A stretch of DNA of 64,000 nucleotides from Streptomyces sp. ALI-76-A (GTDB taxonomy: Bacteria > Actinomycetota > Actinomycetes > Streptomycetales > Streptomycetaceae): contig NZ_JASVWB010000002.1 in NCBI RefSeq assembly GCF_030287445.1, positions 1,674,001 to 1,738,000 of the forward strand, given 5' to 3'. The position numbers and the translations under genes were made by a program. The notes beneath the pieces were generated by a model, which was given only the letters and a program-made list of their open reading frames with translations, was not told the DNA's origin and made no database searches. Positions 1 through 8,764 of this stretch are shown here, piece after piece (position 1 is the stretch's first letter; every line of letters begins with the position of its first letter).

Positions 1-148
1 GCGGTGACGCTGGGGCCCCGGTCGCTGGTGATGACCTGTGAGCCGCGTGCGTGCGGTACGACCGTGTCGCCGGCCCGTGCCGACGCGCCCGCACACCGGG
101 GTGACGGCGCACTTCGAGTTCCGGAAGCCCGAACGGCAGGTGACCACG

Positions 149-1168
149 ATGTCGATGACGCATGAGGAAAGCACGCTCGCCGCGCACGGCCCACCACCCG
201 TCACACCGCACGCCATGACCCTGAAGGAACTGGTCGACGCCCACCTAAGCATGCCCTTCGTGTTCCGCAGGAACCGCCACGAAGCCGCGGCGGTGGCGGG
301 TGTCGAGGAGTGGCTGCGGGCGCGGGGGCTCACCGGTGAACCGGGGGTGACGGCGATGCTCTCCTCCACCCGCCCGGCCGTGCTCGCCTCCTACACCAGT
401 CCGGACGTGGACGCGGACATCCTCCGCATCGTCGCGAACCAGATCGCCTACCAGTTCGTCTTCGACGACCGGGCGGAGGAGGTCGGCCGGCGGTGGCCGG
501 ACCGGCTGCTGCCCATGCTGTGCGAGAGCGTCGCGATCCTGCGGGACGGCCGGCCGCCCACCACCGTCCTCGGAGCGGCCCTGGCCGACCTGTACCGACA
601 GGTCCAGGAACGGTGCACCCCGGCCCAGGCCGCGCGCTGGGCCTGGGCGGCCCGTGAGTACGTCCACGGCCTGCTGTACGAGTCGGTGGCCCAGAACGGC
701 CCCTTGCCGCTGCGCACCGGGCTGTGCACCGCCGTACGGTCGCTGACCGCGGGGGTCGAGCCCTTCTACCCGCTGTACGAGGCCGCGCAGCCCGTCGAGC
801 CGGCCCCCGAGGAACTGCACCACCCGGTCATGCGGCGCCTGAACCGGCTGTCGGTCGACGCGGCCGTGTGGACGGCGGACCTGTTCTCCGCGGTGAAGGA
901 GCAGCGAGCGGGCGACATGATCAATCTCGCGCTCGCCCACCAGCGCGCCCACCGCTGCTCCCTGCCGGCCGCCGTGACCCTGGCCGTCCAGCAGATCAAC
1001 GACGCCATCAGCGAGTTCGAGAGTCTGTACGCGGAGATCGAGCCGACGCTGAGCCCCGCGGGCCTCGGCTATGTGGACGGCATGATCGGCTGGATCCGCG
1101 GCTGCTACCACTGGTCGCGCACCGTGCCGCGCTACGCGGACACCGCCTCGACGCCCGCGCTCCCCTGA
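149..1168 (+). CDS. Class I terpene synthase family protein, altered NSE motif
   Basis: This 339-residue protein has the length and layout of bacterial class I terpene cyclases, soluble enzymes that ionise a prenyl diphosphate with Mg2+. The aspartate-rich motif is DDRAEE (residues 106-111), a likely diphosphate-sensor Arg is R197 in VRSLTAG, and the C-terminal RY pair is at 328-329. The second metal motif, normally NDxxSxxxE, reads ADLFSAVKE at 243-251, so the first metal-binding Asn is replaced by Ala. The start at 149 is preferred over an in-frame GTG at 38 because AGG at 138-140 gives normal spacing. No prenyltransferase or P450 gene adjoins it, and the product cannot be predicted. The large regulator downstream may control it. 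It could be a cyclase with relaxed metal binding or a non-cyclising relative. Confidence 0.85.
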   Translation: MSMTHEESTLAAHGPPPVTPHAMTLKELVDAHLSMPFVFRRNRHEAAAVAGVEEWLRARGLTGEPGVTAMLSSTRPAVLASYTSPDVDADILRIVANQIAYQFVFDDRAEEVGRRWPDRLLPMLCESVAILRDGRPPTTVLGAALADLYRQVQERCTPAQAARWAWAAREYVHGLLYESVAQNGPLPLRTGLCTAVRSLTAGVEPFYPLYEAAQPVEPAPEELHHPVMRRLNRLSVDAAVWTADLFSAVKEQRAGDMINLALAHQRAHRCSLPAAVTLAVQQINDAISEFESLYAEIEPTLSPAGLGYVDGMIGWIRGCYHWSRTVPRYADTASTPALP

Positions 1169-1445
1169 CGACGCCCAGGCCGCCCCGAGCGCTCCCACGA
1201 CCTCGTGAGGCCTTCCGTCACCACGCCTCGGAGGAGGTGCATTCGGACGACGATACCCGCGCGGCGGGCCTCCCAAGCCGTGCCCGCGGGTGATTCACCC
1301 TCCGCGGTGTGCTCGTTCGCGAACTCGTCCGTGCCGCCCCCCGTGAGGCATACGCTCTGCGCTGCTTCCCGGTGGTCGGAGTCCGGTGGCCGAGGCTCCG
1401 GCGGCCGAGGCTCCGGCGGCCGGACGACAGAGAGCGGTAGGGCAC

Positions 1446-4376
1446 ATGGCGTATGGGTCACGGCAACCGAGCGACCGGTCCCGGCGGTTGCTCGAACGCC
1501 GTCAGGAACTCGAGACGCTCGACGCCGCGCTGTCGGACCTGCGCGCCGTCGCCGACGGCGGGCCGCGCACCGGGCACAGCGGGCTGCTCGCCTTCACCGG
1601 TCCGGCGGGACTGGGCAAGACCGCGCTGATGACGGAGGCCCGCGCCCGCGCCACCGCGGGCGGCTTCCGGGTGCTCTCCGGCAGGGGCGGCGAGGCGGAG
1701 CAGGAGCTGGCGTTCCACGTGGTCCGCCAGCTCGTCCAGCCCGCGCTGGCGTCGATGGAGGAGGCGGAACGCCGGGCGTTCCTGGGCAGTTGGTACGGCA
1801 TCGTGGCCGCCACGCTCGGCCTGGAGGCGGCGGACACCGCGCAGGTGCCGGACCCCACCGGTGTGCGGGACGGCCTGGACTGGGTCATGACGCGCCTGGC
1901 GGTGATGCGGAAGGCGCCCGTCGTGCTGCTCCTCGACGACCTGCACTGGGCCGACGCCGAGTCCCTCGGCTGGCTCGCGTCCTTCGCTTCCCGGGCCGCG
2001 GACCTGCCGCTGCTGATCGTCGTCGCCTACCGGCCCGACGAACTGCCCCGCGAGGCGGCTCCCTTCCGTGCCCTGGTCGACGGTCACGGCGGCCGCCCGT
2101 GCGTCCTGGCACCGCTGACCGCCGCGGCCGTGGCGCGGATCGTGCGGGAGCAGGTCGGGGACACCGCCGACGACGAGTTCTGCGAGGAGTGCTGGACGGT
2201 CACCGGGGGCAGCCCGTTCGAGACCGTCGAACTCGCCATCAGGCTGGGCCGGCGGAACCTGAAGGGCACCCAGGACGAACTGCCCGCGATGCGGGGCCTC
2301 GCCGCCGCCGTGAAGGGGCCGGGGCTGATCCAACGGCTCCAGCGGCTCGGCACGAGCACCGTCCGGTTCGCGCACGCGGGAGCGGTCCTCGGTGCGCCCT
2401 TCTCACCGGAACTCGCCGCCACCATCGCGGTGATCGGCCGCGAGGACGCAGCCGAGGCGGCGGAGAGGCTGCGCGACGCCCGCATCCTGGCCGACGAGCC
2501 CGGGCCGGGCGGCGGCCTCGGTTTCGTCCACCCGCTGATCGCCACCACGATCTACCGGTCCATCCCGTCGGCCTGGCGGGTCGGGTTCCACAACGCCGCC
2601 GCCGAGGCCGTCCGCGCGGCGGGCCACGGCCCCGCCGCGGCCGCCCGGCACCTGCTGGAGGTCCCCTGCGAGGGGAACCCCGAGGCGGTCGACTGCCTTC
2701 GCGAGGCCGCCCGTGAATGTCTGCGCGCCGGCGCGCCGGAAGCCGCCCGTCGCCTGCTGACCCGGGCGTTGCAGGAGCCGCCCCTGCCGGAGGAGCGTGC
2801 CGCCCTGCTGCACGAACTCGCGGGCTCGACGTTCCTCATCGAGCCCACGGCCACCGTGCACCACCTCCGGGCGGCGCTGGCGGAGTCCGGGGACGACCCG
2901 GAGCTGCGGGCCTCCATCGTGTACCGGCTCACCCAGGCACTGGCCCACACCGACCGGATGGCGGAGGCCGCGACCGTGGCCGCCGAGGAGGCCCGGACGG
3001 CCGCCAACGCCCGGGTACGGCTGCGGATGCAGGCCGATCACTTCGTGTGGAGCATGTTCCGCACCGACGAGCCCGACTCGTCCGCCCGCTCCCGCAGGCT
3101 GACCCGGCTGGCCGCGCAGCTGTCCGGCCGGGGCCGTCCGGCCGGCCGCGGACTGGAGGAGCGCTGCATCCTGGGCCTGCGCGCGTGGGACGCCCTGCTG
3201 CGCGGCGAGCCCCGGCGGACGGTCCTGGAACACGCCGAGGCCGCCCTGAGCGGCGGGATGAGCTGGACCGACGAGAACCGGGGCTTCGAGGTGCCCGTCT
3301 CGGTCGCTCTGGCCTTCATGTACTGCGACCAGCCGCGACGCGCCGAGGAGTTGTTCACCAAGGGGATGGCGGAGTGCGAGACCAAGGGCTGGCGCGGTTC
3401 CCATCTGGCCGTCGGCCAGACGCTCTTCGCCTACATCCGCTACCGCCGGGGCTGTCTGGCGGAGGCGGAGAACTGGGTGCGCGAGGGCCTGCGCGCGGCC
3501 GAGCGGGTCGAAGGGGCGGTCCCGGCCCAGTGGTTCGCCATCGGCATCCTCATCCAGACGCTGCTGGCCCGCGGACGGACCGGTGACGCGCGCCGCCTCG
3601 CCGACCGCCACCGCTACGGCGAGGTGGTCCCGAACGCGGTCATCTACCCCGATCCCCGCACGGTGTACGCCGAGTTACTGCTGGCGGAGGGACGCCTCAC
3701 GGAGGCGGAGCGGCTGTTGACCGGGGTCGGGGACTGGCTGGACGGGCGGGACTGGCACAACCCCGCCTGGTGCCCCTGGCAGCTGCGTCTGGCGTCCGCG
3801 CTGGCCCGTTCGGCGCCCGACCGGGCCGTCCGGCATGCCCGGGACGCCGTGCGGCGGGCCCGGGACTTCGGCGCGGCGTCCGCGATCGGCCAGGCGCTGC
3901 ACACCCTGGCCGAGGTGACCGGCGGAAGGGCGGCGCTCGACCTGCACGCGGAGGCCGTGGAACAGCTGGAACGGTCCCCGGCCGCCTACGACCTGGCCCG
4001 CGCGCTGGTCGGTCACGGAGCCTCGCTGTCCCGCAACGGCCGGCTGCACGACGCCGCGGACCGGCTCTACCGGGGGCTGGAGGGTGCCGTGCACTGCGGG
4101 GCGGAGGCGCTCGCCGGCCGGGCCAGGGCGGAGCTGTCCGCGGCGGGACTGCGGCCGCTGCCCCTGCGCTACACCCAGACGGACACGCTCACGGCCCACG
4201 AGCGGAAGGCGGCCGAGATGACGGCCCACGGCCACCCGACAGCGGTGGTCGCCAAGGATCTTCACCTCACGGAGCAGGGCGTACGGCATCTGCTCTCCTC
4301 CGTCTACCGCAAGGTCGGCACCGACCCGGCGGGCCTCGCCGACGCGCTGGAGGCCTTTCCGCGTCCCCGCTGCTGA
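1446..4376 (+). CDS. LAL-type LuxR family transcriptional regulator (TTA codon)
   Basis: This 976-residue protein is a large ATP-binding LuxR-type regulator. It has an N-terminal AAA-type domain with Walker A GPAGLGKT (residues 52-59) and Walker B VVLLLDDLHWAD, a long helical repeat region, and a C-terminal LuxR helix-turn-helix from about residue 915. Such proteins are usually pathway activators in Streptomyces, acting on promoters in the cytoplasm. Codon 744 (3675-3677) is TTA, the rare leucine codon read only by the developmentally regulated bldA tRNA, so full translation is probably limited to late growth. The start at 1446 fits homologue length; the frame stays open upstream but has no better ribosome site. 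The terpene synthase upstream is the obvious candidate target, by position only. Confidence 0.92.
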   Translation: MAYGSRQPSDRSRRLLERRQELETLDAALSDLRAVADGGPRTGHSGLLAFTGPAGLGKTALMTEARARATAGGFRVLSGRGGEAEQELAFHVVRQLVQPALASMEEAERRAFLGSWYGIVAATLGLEAADTAQVPDPTGVRDGLDWVMTRLAVMRKAPVVLLLDDLHWADAESLGWLASFASRAADLPLLIVVAYRPDELPREAAPFRALVDGHGGRPCVLAPLTAAAVARIVREQVGDTADDEFCEECWTVTGGSPFETVELAIRLGRRNLKGTQDELPAMRGLAAAVKGPGLIQRLQRLGTSTVRFAHAGAVLGAPFSPELAATIAVIGREDAAEAAERLRDARILADEPGPGGGLGFVHPLIATTIYRSIPSAWRVGFHNAAAEAVRAAGHGPAAAARHLLEVPCEGNPEAVDCLREAARECLRAGAPEAARRLLTRALQEPPLPEERAALLHELAGSTFLIEPTATVHHLRAALAESGDDPELRASIVYRLTQALAHTDRMAEAATVAAEEARTAANARVRLRMQADHFVWSMFRTDEPDSSARSRRLTRLAAQLSGRGRPAGRGLEERCILGLRAWDALLRGEPRRTVLEHAEAALSGGMSWTDENRGFEVPVSVALAFMYCDQPRRAEELFTKGMAECETKGWRGSHLAVGQTLFAYIRYRRGCLAEAENWVREGLRAAERVEGAVPAQWFAIGILIQTLLARGRTGDARRLADRHRYGEVVPNAVIYPDPRTVYAELLLAEGRLTEAERLLTGVGDWLDGRDWHNPAWCPWQLRLASALARSAPDRAVRHARDAVRRARDFGAASAIGQALHTLAEVTGGRAALDLHAEAVEQLERSPAAYDLARALVGHGASLSRNGRLHDAADRLYRGLEGAVHCGAEALAGRARAELSAAGLRPLPLRYTQTDTLTAHERKAAEMTAHGHPTAVVAKDLHLTEQGVRHLLSSVYRKVGTDPAGLADALEAFPRPRC

Positions 4377-4398
4377 GCCTGGTCCCAGACGCGGACGC

Positions 4399-4416
4399 CC
4401 GGCGGCCACCCGCCGG
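4399..4416. terminator. Short hairpin after the LAL gene
   Basis: A 7-bp perfect stem (CCGGCGG / CCGCCGG) with loop CCAC starts 23 bases after the stop of the LAL gene. It lacks a T run, as is common in Streptomyces, so it is only a possible terminator. Confidence 0.4.
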
Positions 4417-4442
4417 TCCGGGCCCCGGCGCGGCGCGGGAGA

Positions 4443-5558
4443 ATGGCCCGCGTCGGGTTCCCTCGCACACCAGGAGGCAGGTTGCGACCGCAGACCCACG
4501 GTCCGGACGACTCCGGGACACCGTTCGACTGGGGCGTTCCGGGTGCCGGCCCGGGGGCCGGGATCCTCGGCGAGCTCTCCGGCCGGCGCGTGCTCGACCT
4601 CGGGCGCGGCCCGGCCCGGCGCGCCGCGCATCTGGTCCGCGTGCACGGCGCCTCGGTGGACGCGGTCGACTGCTCGCCCGACCGGCCCGGGCGGTCCCGC
4701 GCCGGCCAGGACGCACTGCCCGGGCTGCGCGTGCTGCGGGCCGACGCGGTGGAGTACCTGAGCACCGCGGAGCCGTACGACGTCATCTGCTCCGTGGACG
4801 CCGTCCCGTACGCCGATCCCCGCCGCCTGCTGCCCGTCCTCGTCTCGGCGCTCCGGCCCGGCGGGACCCTGTGCTTCACCGTGCCGCACACCGACTCCCA
4901 CGGCACCGGACCCTCGTCGGCCGTCGAACCCCGCTTCGAGGCGGGCGTCCCGGTGTGGGTGCTCACCCCGGAGCTGTGGACGGACCTGCTCACGGAGCAC
5001 GGACTGCGCGTCGAGCACGTCGACGTCCTGGACTCCCCCGCGGGAGACGACCCCGCCTCCCACCGGCTCTTCCGGGTCGTCCGGCCCGTGCGGGTCTCCT
5101 CCCGCCCACGCGACGGCCGCCCGCCCGCCGCGCACGCCGCGCTCGGTGTCGGCGCCATCCTGTACGGCCCCCGCGGTCTGCTCCTGGGCCGGCACCGGCG
5201 GGGCACCTGGGAGCTGCCCGGCGGGACGGTGGAACCCGGCGAGTCGCTCCAGGAGGCGGTCGTGCGCGAGCTGGGCGAGGAGACCGGGATCGCCGCGCGC
5301 CCGGCCGACGTACGTCTTCTGGGCACGCTCCTGGACCACGTGGAGGACGTCGTACGGGTGACCGTGACCGCCCGGGTCGAGGCGTGGCGGGGGGAGCCGG
5401 CCGATCAGCCCGGTGAACGCGTCGGCGACTGGCGCTGGTTCGCCCTGGACCGGCTGCCGGAGGACCTGTTCGTGTGCAGCGCCCAGGGCCTCGCCGCGTG
5501 GCGGCCCGGGCTCCCCCTCGACCACACGCCGGCCCACTTCACGCCGTACGCCCCCTGA
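4443..5558 (+). CDS. Bifunctional SAM-dependent methyltransferase / NUDIX hydrolase
   Basis: This 371-residue protein fuses two enzyme domains. Residues about 20-215 resemble a class I SAM-dependent methyltransferase with motif I VLDLGRGP (50-57), where the usual GCG is GRG. Residues about 225-355 are a NUDIX hydrolase with an intact box: G-x5-E, seven residues, then RELGEETGI (near 260-282). NUDIX enzymes cleave nucleoside diphosphate derivatives; the methyl acceptor is unknown. Both domains run in one uninterrupted frame, so this is a true fusion. The start is uncertain: 4443 is ATG, but an AGGAGG at 4472-4477 followed by TTG at 4482 could mark a shorter form. It is transcribed with the regulator upstream or on its own; no partner explains its substrate. 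Confidence 0.88.
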   Translation: MARVGFPRTPGGRLRPQTHGPDDSGTPFDWGVPGAGPGAGILGELSGRRVLDLGRGPARRAAHLVRVHGASVDAVDCSPDRPGRSRAGQDALPGLRVLRADAVEYLSTAEPYDVICSVDAVPYADPRRLLPVLVSALRPGGTLCFTVPHTDSHGTGPSSAVEPRFEAGVPVWVLTPELWTDLLTEHGLRVEHVDVLDSPAGDDPASHRLFRVVRPVRVSSRPRDGRPPAAHAALGVGAILYGPRGLLLGRHRRGTWELPGGTVEPGESLQEAVVRELGEETGIAARPADVRLLGTLLDHVEDVVRVTVTARVEAWRGEPADQPGERVGDWRWFALDRLPEDLFVCSAQGLAAWRPGLPLDHTPAHFTPYAP

Positions 5559-5620
5559 CCGTCTGCCGCCCGGCCGGGCGCAACGCTCTCGCAACCTTCG
5601 CCGTGCTGCACTCGCGGACC

Positions 5621-6004
5621 ATGGACGAGGAATCCGCCCCCACCCCGTACGACGAGGTACCCCGCGTGGAGCTGACCCCCGCGGCCGCCGACCTGCTGCG
5701 CCGGCTGCGCGCGACGCACGGGCCGCTGATGTTCCACCAGTCCGGCGGCTGCTGCGACGGCAGCGCCCCCATGTGCTACCTGGCGGGCGAGTTCCGCACC
5801 GGCGGCGCGGACGTGCTGCTCGCGGAGCTGACCGTGGAGGGGGTCGAGGAGCCGGTGTCGTTCTGGATGTCACGCAGCCAGTACGAGGTGTGGAGCCACA
5901 CCCGGCTGATCATCGACGTCGTCGAGGGCCGGGGCGGCGGCTTCTCGCTGGAGGCGCCCGAGGGGGTGCGTTTCCTCACCCGTTCGCGGGTCGTCGGCGC
6001 CTAG
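5621..6004 (+). CDS. DUF779 family protein
   Basis: This 127-residue protein matches the DUF779 family, recognised by FHQSGGCCDGSAPMCY near residue 35 and an FWMSRSQYEVW segment. The clustered cysteines suggest metal binding. In many bacteria DUF779 genes sit next to aldehyde or alcohol dehydrogenase genes, but here no such gene is adjacent, so its role is unclear. ATG at 5621 fits the family start; a GTG at 5603 is an alternative. It lies 62 bases after the methyltransferase-NUDIX gene on the same strand. Confidence 0.8.
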   Translation: MDEESAPTPYDEVPRVELTPAAADLLRRLRATHGPLMFHQSGGCCDGSAPMCYLAGEFRTGGADVLLAELTVEGVEEPVSFWMSRSQYEVWSHTRLIIDVVEGRGGGFSLEAPEGVRFLTRSRVVGA

Positions 6005-6080
6005 ACACCGCGCCGGCCCGGTCCCTCTGGTGCACTTCCCCGGAGTCCTGGGAGAGTTGACGAGACATCGGGGGGCCTAG

Positions 6081-7319
6081 GTGACACGTCGTCACAGACC
6101 GTACGGCGCGGGCGGATCCGTCCTGGCGTCGCTCGTGGCGCTCGGCACACTGGCCGGCGCGGGCCTGGTGGGGGCGGCACCGGCCGGCGCCGTTCCGGGC
6201 CGCGCCGCGCTCGCGCCGGGCGTCGGGTACGAGGAGTTCGACGTCCCGGCGGCCCGGGGGGTGACCCACGTCCATGTGCTGACCGCCGATCTGAGTGATC
6301 CGCGGGTACGGCTGGACCTGCTGTACCCCGGGGCGGTGGCCGCGCGCTCCCCCGTCTCCGGCATGGCCGACGCGGCGGGGGCCGTGGCGGGGGTGAACGG
6401 CGACTTCTTCAACATCACCGAGACCCAGCACCCGGGCGTCGAGGCCACCGGCGCGAGTGTGGGCCCCGCCGTCGCGCGAGGCCACGTCCTCAAGGCGGCG
6501 GTACCGGACGGCCAGCGCTTCGGGCCCGCGCTGCCGCCCGGTACCGGCACCGAGGACGTGGTCGGGGTGGGCGTGGACGGGCGCGCCCGGCTGGACGACC
6601 TCACCCTCGACGGGTCGGTCACCACGCCCGAGGGACGGCTGCCGCTCGGCGGGCTGAACCAGTACGCGCTGCCCGAGGGCTCCGTCGGCGCGTTCACCTC
6701 GGCGTGGGGCAGTGCCTCCCGGGTGCGCGCCACCTGCGGGACGGACACCGACCGGGCCGCCCCGTGCAGCACGGAGACCTACGAGGTGACGGTCCGTCAC
6801 GGCCGGGTGGTGTCGGTGTCCGGTACTCCCGGCGGTGGTCCCATCGGCAGGGGCACCACCGTGCTCGTCGGCCGGGAGGCGGGGGCGCGGCAGCTGCGGA
6901 CGCTGTCCGAGGGCGAGACGGTGCGGGTGCGGCACCGGCTGGTGGCGTCGGCGACCCGGGTCCCGTACCGCTTCGCGCTCGGCGGCTACCCGGTCCTCGA
7001 GGGCGGCCGGCCCCTGCCCGGGCTCGACGACCGGACCTCGGCCGTGCGGACCGCCGTGGGCGTCGCGGACGGCGGGCGGCGTCTGCTGCTGCTCGCGGTG
7101 GACGGCGCCCCGGCGTACCGCACCGGCCTGACCATCGCCGAAGTCGCCGACGTCATGCGCGGGTTGGGCGCGGTGGACGCCTTCAGTCTGGACGGCGGGG
7201 GCTCGACGACCCTGGTCGCCCGGACGCCCGGGGCGGACGCGGTCTCCGTGCTCAACCATCCCTCCGGCGGCACGGAGCGCCCCGTCCCGAACGGCATCGG
7301 GATCTTCACGGTCTCCTGA
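6081..7319 (+). CDS. Secreted phosphodiester glycosidase family protein
   Basis: The 412-residue product begins with a typical Sec signal peptide: basic residues, a hydrophobic run near 14-32, and a small-residue cleavage region ending around AGA at 38-40. The mature part contains GVNGDFF and, near the C terminus, SLDGGGSTTLV, both hallmarks of the phosphodiester glycosidase (NAGPA-like, DUF2233) family. Family members cleave N-acetylglucosamine-1-phosphodiester bonds, and in bacteria probably act outside the cell on wall or exopolymer glycans. GTG at 6081 is the start, with a GGGGG run upstream. It is convergent with the small membrane protein gene, only 3 bases apart. Confidence 0.88.
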   Translation: MTRRHRPYGAGGSVLASLVALGTLAGAGLVGAAPAGAVPGRAALAPGVGYEEFDVPAARGVTHVHVLTADLSDPRVRLDLLYPGAVAARSPVSGMADAAGAVAGVNGDFFNITETQHPGVEATGASVGPAVARGHVLKAAVPDGQRFGPALPPGTGTEDVVGVGVDGRARLDDLTLDGSVTTPEGRLPLGGLNQYALPEGSVGAFTSAWGSASRVRATCGTDTDRAAPCSTETYEVTVRHGRVVSVSGTPGGGPIGRGTTVLVGREAGARQLRTLSEGETVRVRHRLVASATRVPYRFALGGYPVLEGGRPLPGLDDRTSAVRTAVGVADGGRRLLLLAVDGAPAYRTGLTIAEVADVMRGLGAVDAFSLDGGGSTTLVARTPGADAVSVLNHPSGGTERPVPNGIGIFTVS

Positions 7320-7322
7320 CGC

Positions 7323-7517
7323 TCAGGGTCTGAGGCCGCTGACGATGTCCGCCGTCGCCGTCAGACCGCTGTTGATGCTGGGGGCGATGTTCGTGCCGGC
7401 CAGACAGAACCCGAGCAGCAGGCACACCAGCGCGTGGGAGAACTTCAGTCCGCCACTGCGCAGGAAGACCGCTGCCAGGATCACCAGCAGGAGCACCACC
7501 GAGATGGAAACCGCCAT
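7323..7517 (-). CDS. Small two-helix membrane protein
   Basis: This 64-residue protein is mostly two hydrophobic helices: about residues 2-20 (ISVVLLLVILAAVFL) and about 25-45 (LVCLLLGFCLAGT). A strong GGAGG lies just upstream of the ATG at 7517, which favours this start over a longer form. It resembles in size and layout the small spread-type membrane proteins of Streptomyces plasmids, but I see no transfer genes, so I do not name it. Function unknown. Confidence 0.6.
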   Translation of the reverse strand: MAVSISVVLLLVILAAVFLRSGGLKFSHALVCLLLGFCLAGTNIAPSINSGLTATADIVSGLRP

Positions 7518-7685
7518 CGTCAACCTCCTCCGCCACGTCCGCTTCGCGGCGTTCGGCCGCAAGTGTGGCGTAGCGGAGGGTTCGTCCGGGCGGTTGGCCT
7601 GTGCTCCGAACGTGTGGTGTCCGGCGGGTCGGGCCGGCCGGCGTCGTCCGGGTCAGCTGTGACCGGGGCGATCGGAACGACGTCG

Positions 7686-8549
7686 TCACGCCGTCCGCCG
7701 GGCGTCGAGGAACGCCTCCAGGCCGGCCAGGTCGTCGGTGTTGACGTGGTCGACGCCGGCGGCGAGCAGCTCGGTCCACACCGCGTCGCGGGCCGGGCCC
7801 GGCAGGTCCGGGGTGGCCCACAGCCGTACCCGCTGTCCGCGCGCGTGCGCGGTCCGGACGATGCCGCGCAGCTTCTGCCGTTCGGCTTCGGGGAACGCGC
7901 CGACGCCCGTCCAGGTGAAGTTGAGCGTCCAGTTGTCGCTGATCAATGGGATGAGGGAGGCCGGCGCCGGACCGCCGAGGTCGGCCAGCCGCCCGTCGTA
8001 GAAAGCCCGGCGGACGGTCTGGGCCGCCAGCGGGGTACGGGCCGCACGGTCGCCGGAGACGACGGCGGTGACCGGCCCGGGCAGCACGCGTCCGTGCGCG
8101 TAGGTCGTGAACAGGTGCTTGTACCGCTTGAGATGCCGGTCGAGTTCCAGGTACGTCGACGAGCCCTCGGTCTTGATGTCGATCAGCAGTTGCAGCGGCC
8201 TGCGGTGCCCCCGGTACACGGAGCCCCGGTTGGCCCGGACCCGGGCGGCCAGCGGTTCGAGGTACAGGGACTCCAGGGTGCGGGCCGGGTCGAGGTCCAC
8301 GGGGTCGTGCGCGACGAGGAGTTGGCCGCCCACCAGGAAGATGTCGGCCTCGACGCTGCCGAAGCGGTGGTCGAGGGCGTCGAGGAGGGGGCGCGGGTGC
8401 TCGTAGTCGTTGTGGGCGTGGGCGCGCCACAACGGGCGCGGGCGGTGCTTGCGTTCGCCGGCCAGGGCGTCGGTGGCGGGCAGGGCGACCGCGCCCGCGA
8501 GCGCGGCGCCGAGGGTGGTGAGGGCTCTGCGGCGAGTGGTGAGGGCCAT
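7686..8549 (-). CDS. Secreted PI-PLC/GDPD-like phosphodiesterase family protein
   Basis: The 287-residue product starts with TRRRALTTLGAALAGAVALP, a twin-arginine-like signal, and is probably exported. The segment AHAHNDYEHPRPLLDALD followed by VEADIFLV and LLVAHD is the signature of the phosphatidylinositol-specific phospholipase C / glycerophosphodiester phosphodiesterase-like superfamily, with the His, Glu and Asp residues expected for a divalent metal site. The substrate is probably a glycerophosphodiester or phosphoinositide head group outside the cell; this is inferred from the family. It is monocistronic, read toward the small membrane protein gene. Confidence 0.85.
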   Translation of the reverse strand: MALTTRRRALTTLGAALAGAVALPATDALAGERKHRPRPLWRAHAHNDYEHPRPLLDALDHRFGSVEADIFLVGGQLLVAHDPVDLDPARTLESLYLEPLAARVRANRGSVYRGHRRPLQLLIDIKTEGSSTYLELDRHLKRYKHLFTTYAHGRVLPGPVTAVVSGDRAARTPLAAQTVRRAFYDGRLADLGGPAPASLIPLISDNWTLNFTWTGVGAFPEAERQKLRGIVRTAHARGQRVRLWATPDLPGPARDAVWTELLAAGVDHVNTDDLAGLEAFLDARRTA

Positions 8550-8722
8550 GTCTGTCTCCTGGTAGGCCGTACCGGACCGGTGGGGGTCTCCCGAGTCGGG
8601 CGAAGTCGAAACTGGGGGAGAGTATGCGATCCGGACGGCCCGGATATGCAGCCCTGGAACAGGAGTTGGCCGGACCGCCGTTGTTCGTTCACCTCACCGG
8701 AGACACCGGGGACGAGGACACG

Positions 8723-8750
8723 AAAAAGCCCGCCCCAGGTGGGGCGGGCT
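8723..8750 (-). terminator. Rho-independent terminator of the acyl-CoA dehydrogenase operon
   Basis: A perfect 10-bp stem (AGCCCGCCCC at 8727-8736, GGGGCGGGCT at 8741-8750) with a 4-base loop is followed, on the minus strand, by a run of T at 8727-8723. It lies 15 bases after the stop of the last gene of the minus-strand operon. Confidence 0.9.
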
Positions 8751-8764
8751 TTGCCGGGTGGACG

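Noticed and set aside
1386..1445. Upstream extension of the LAL gene containing AEAPAAEAPAA
   Set aside because: This segment comes from a short GGCCGAGGCTCCGGC repeat; the conserved protein begins later at 1446.
3675..5873. Open frame of 732 codons on the minus strand
   Set aside because: Crosses the end of the LAL gene, the fusion gene and the DUF779 gene in antisense; composition-driven.
7323..7517. Plasmid or integrative element suggested by the small spread-like membrane protein
   Set aside because: No transfer, replication or integrase genes are near and the surrounding genes are ordinary chromosomal ones.
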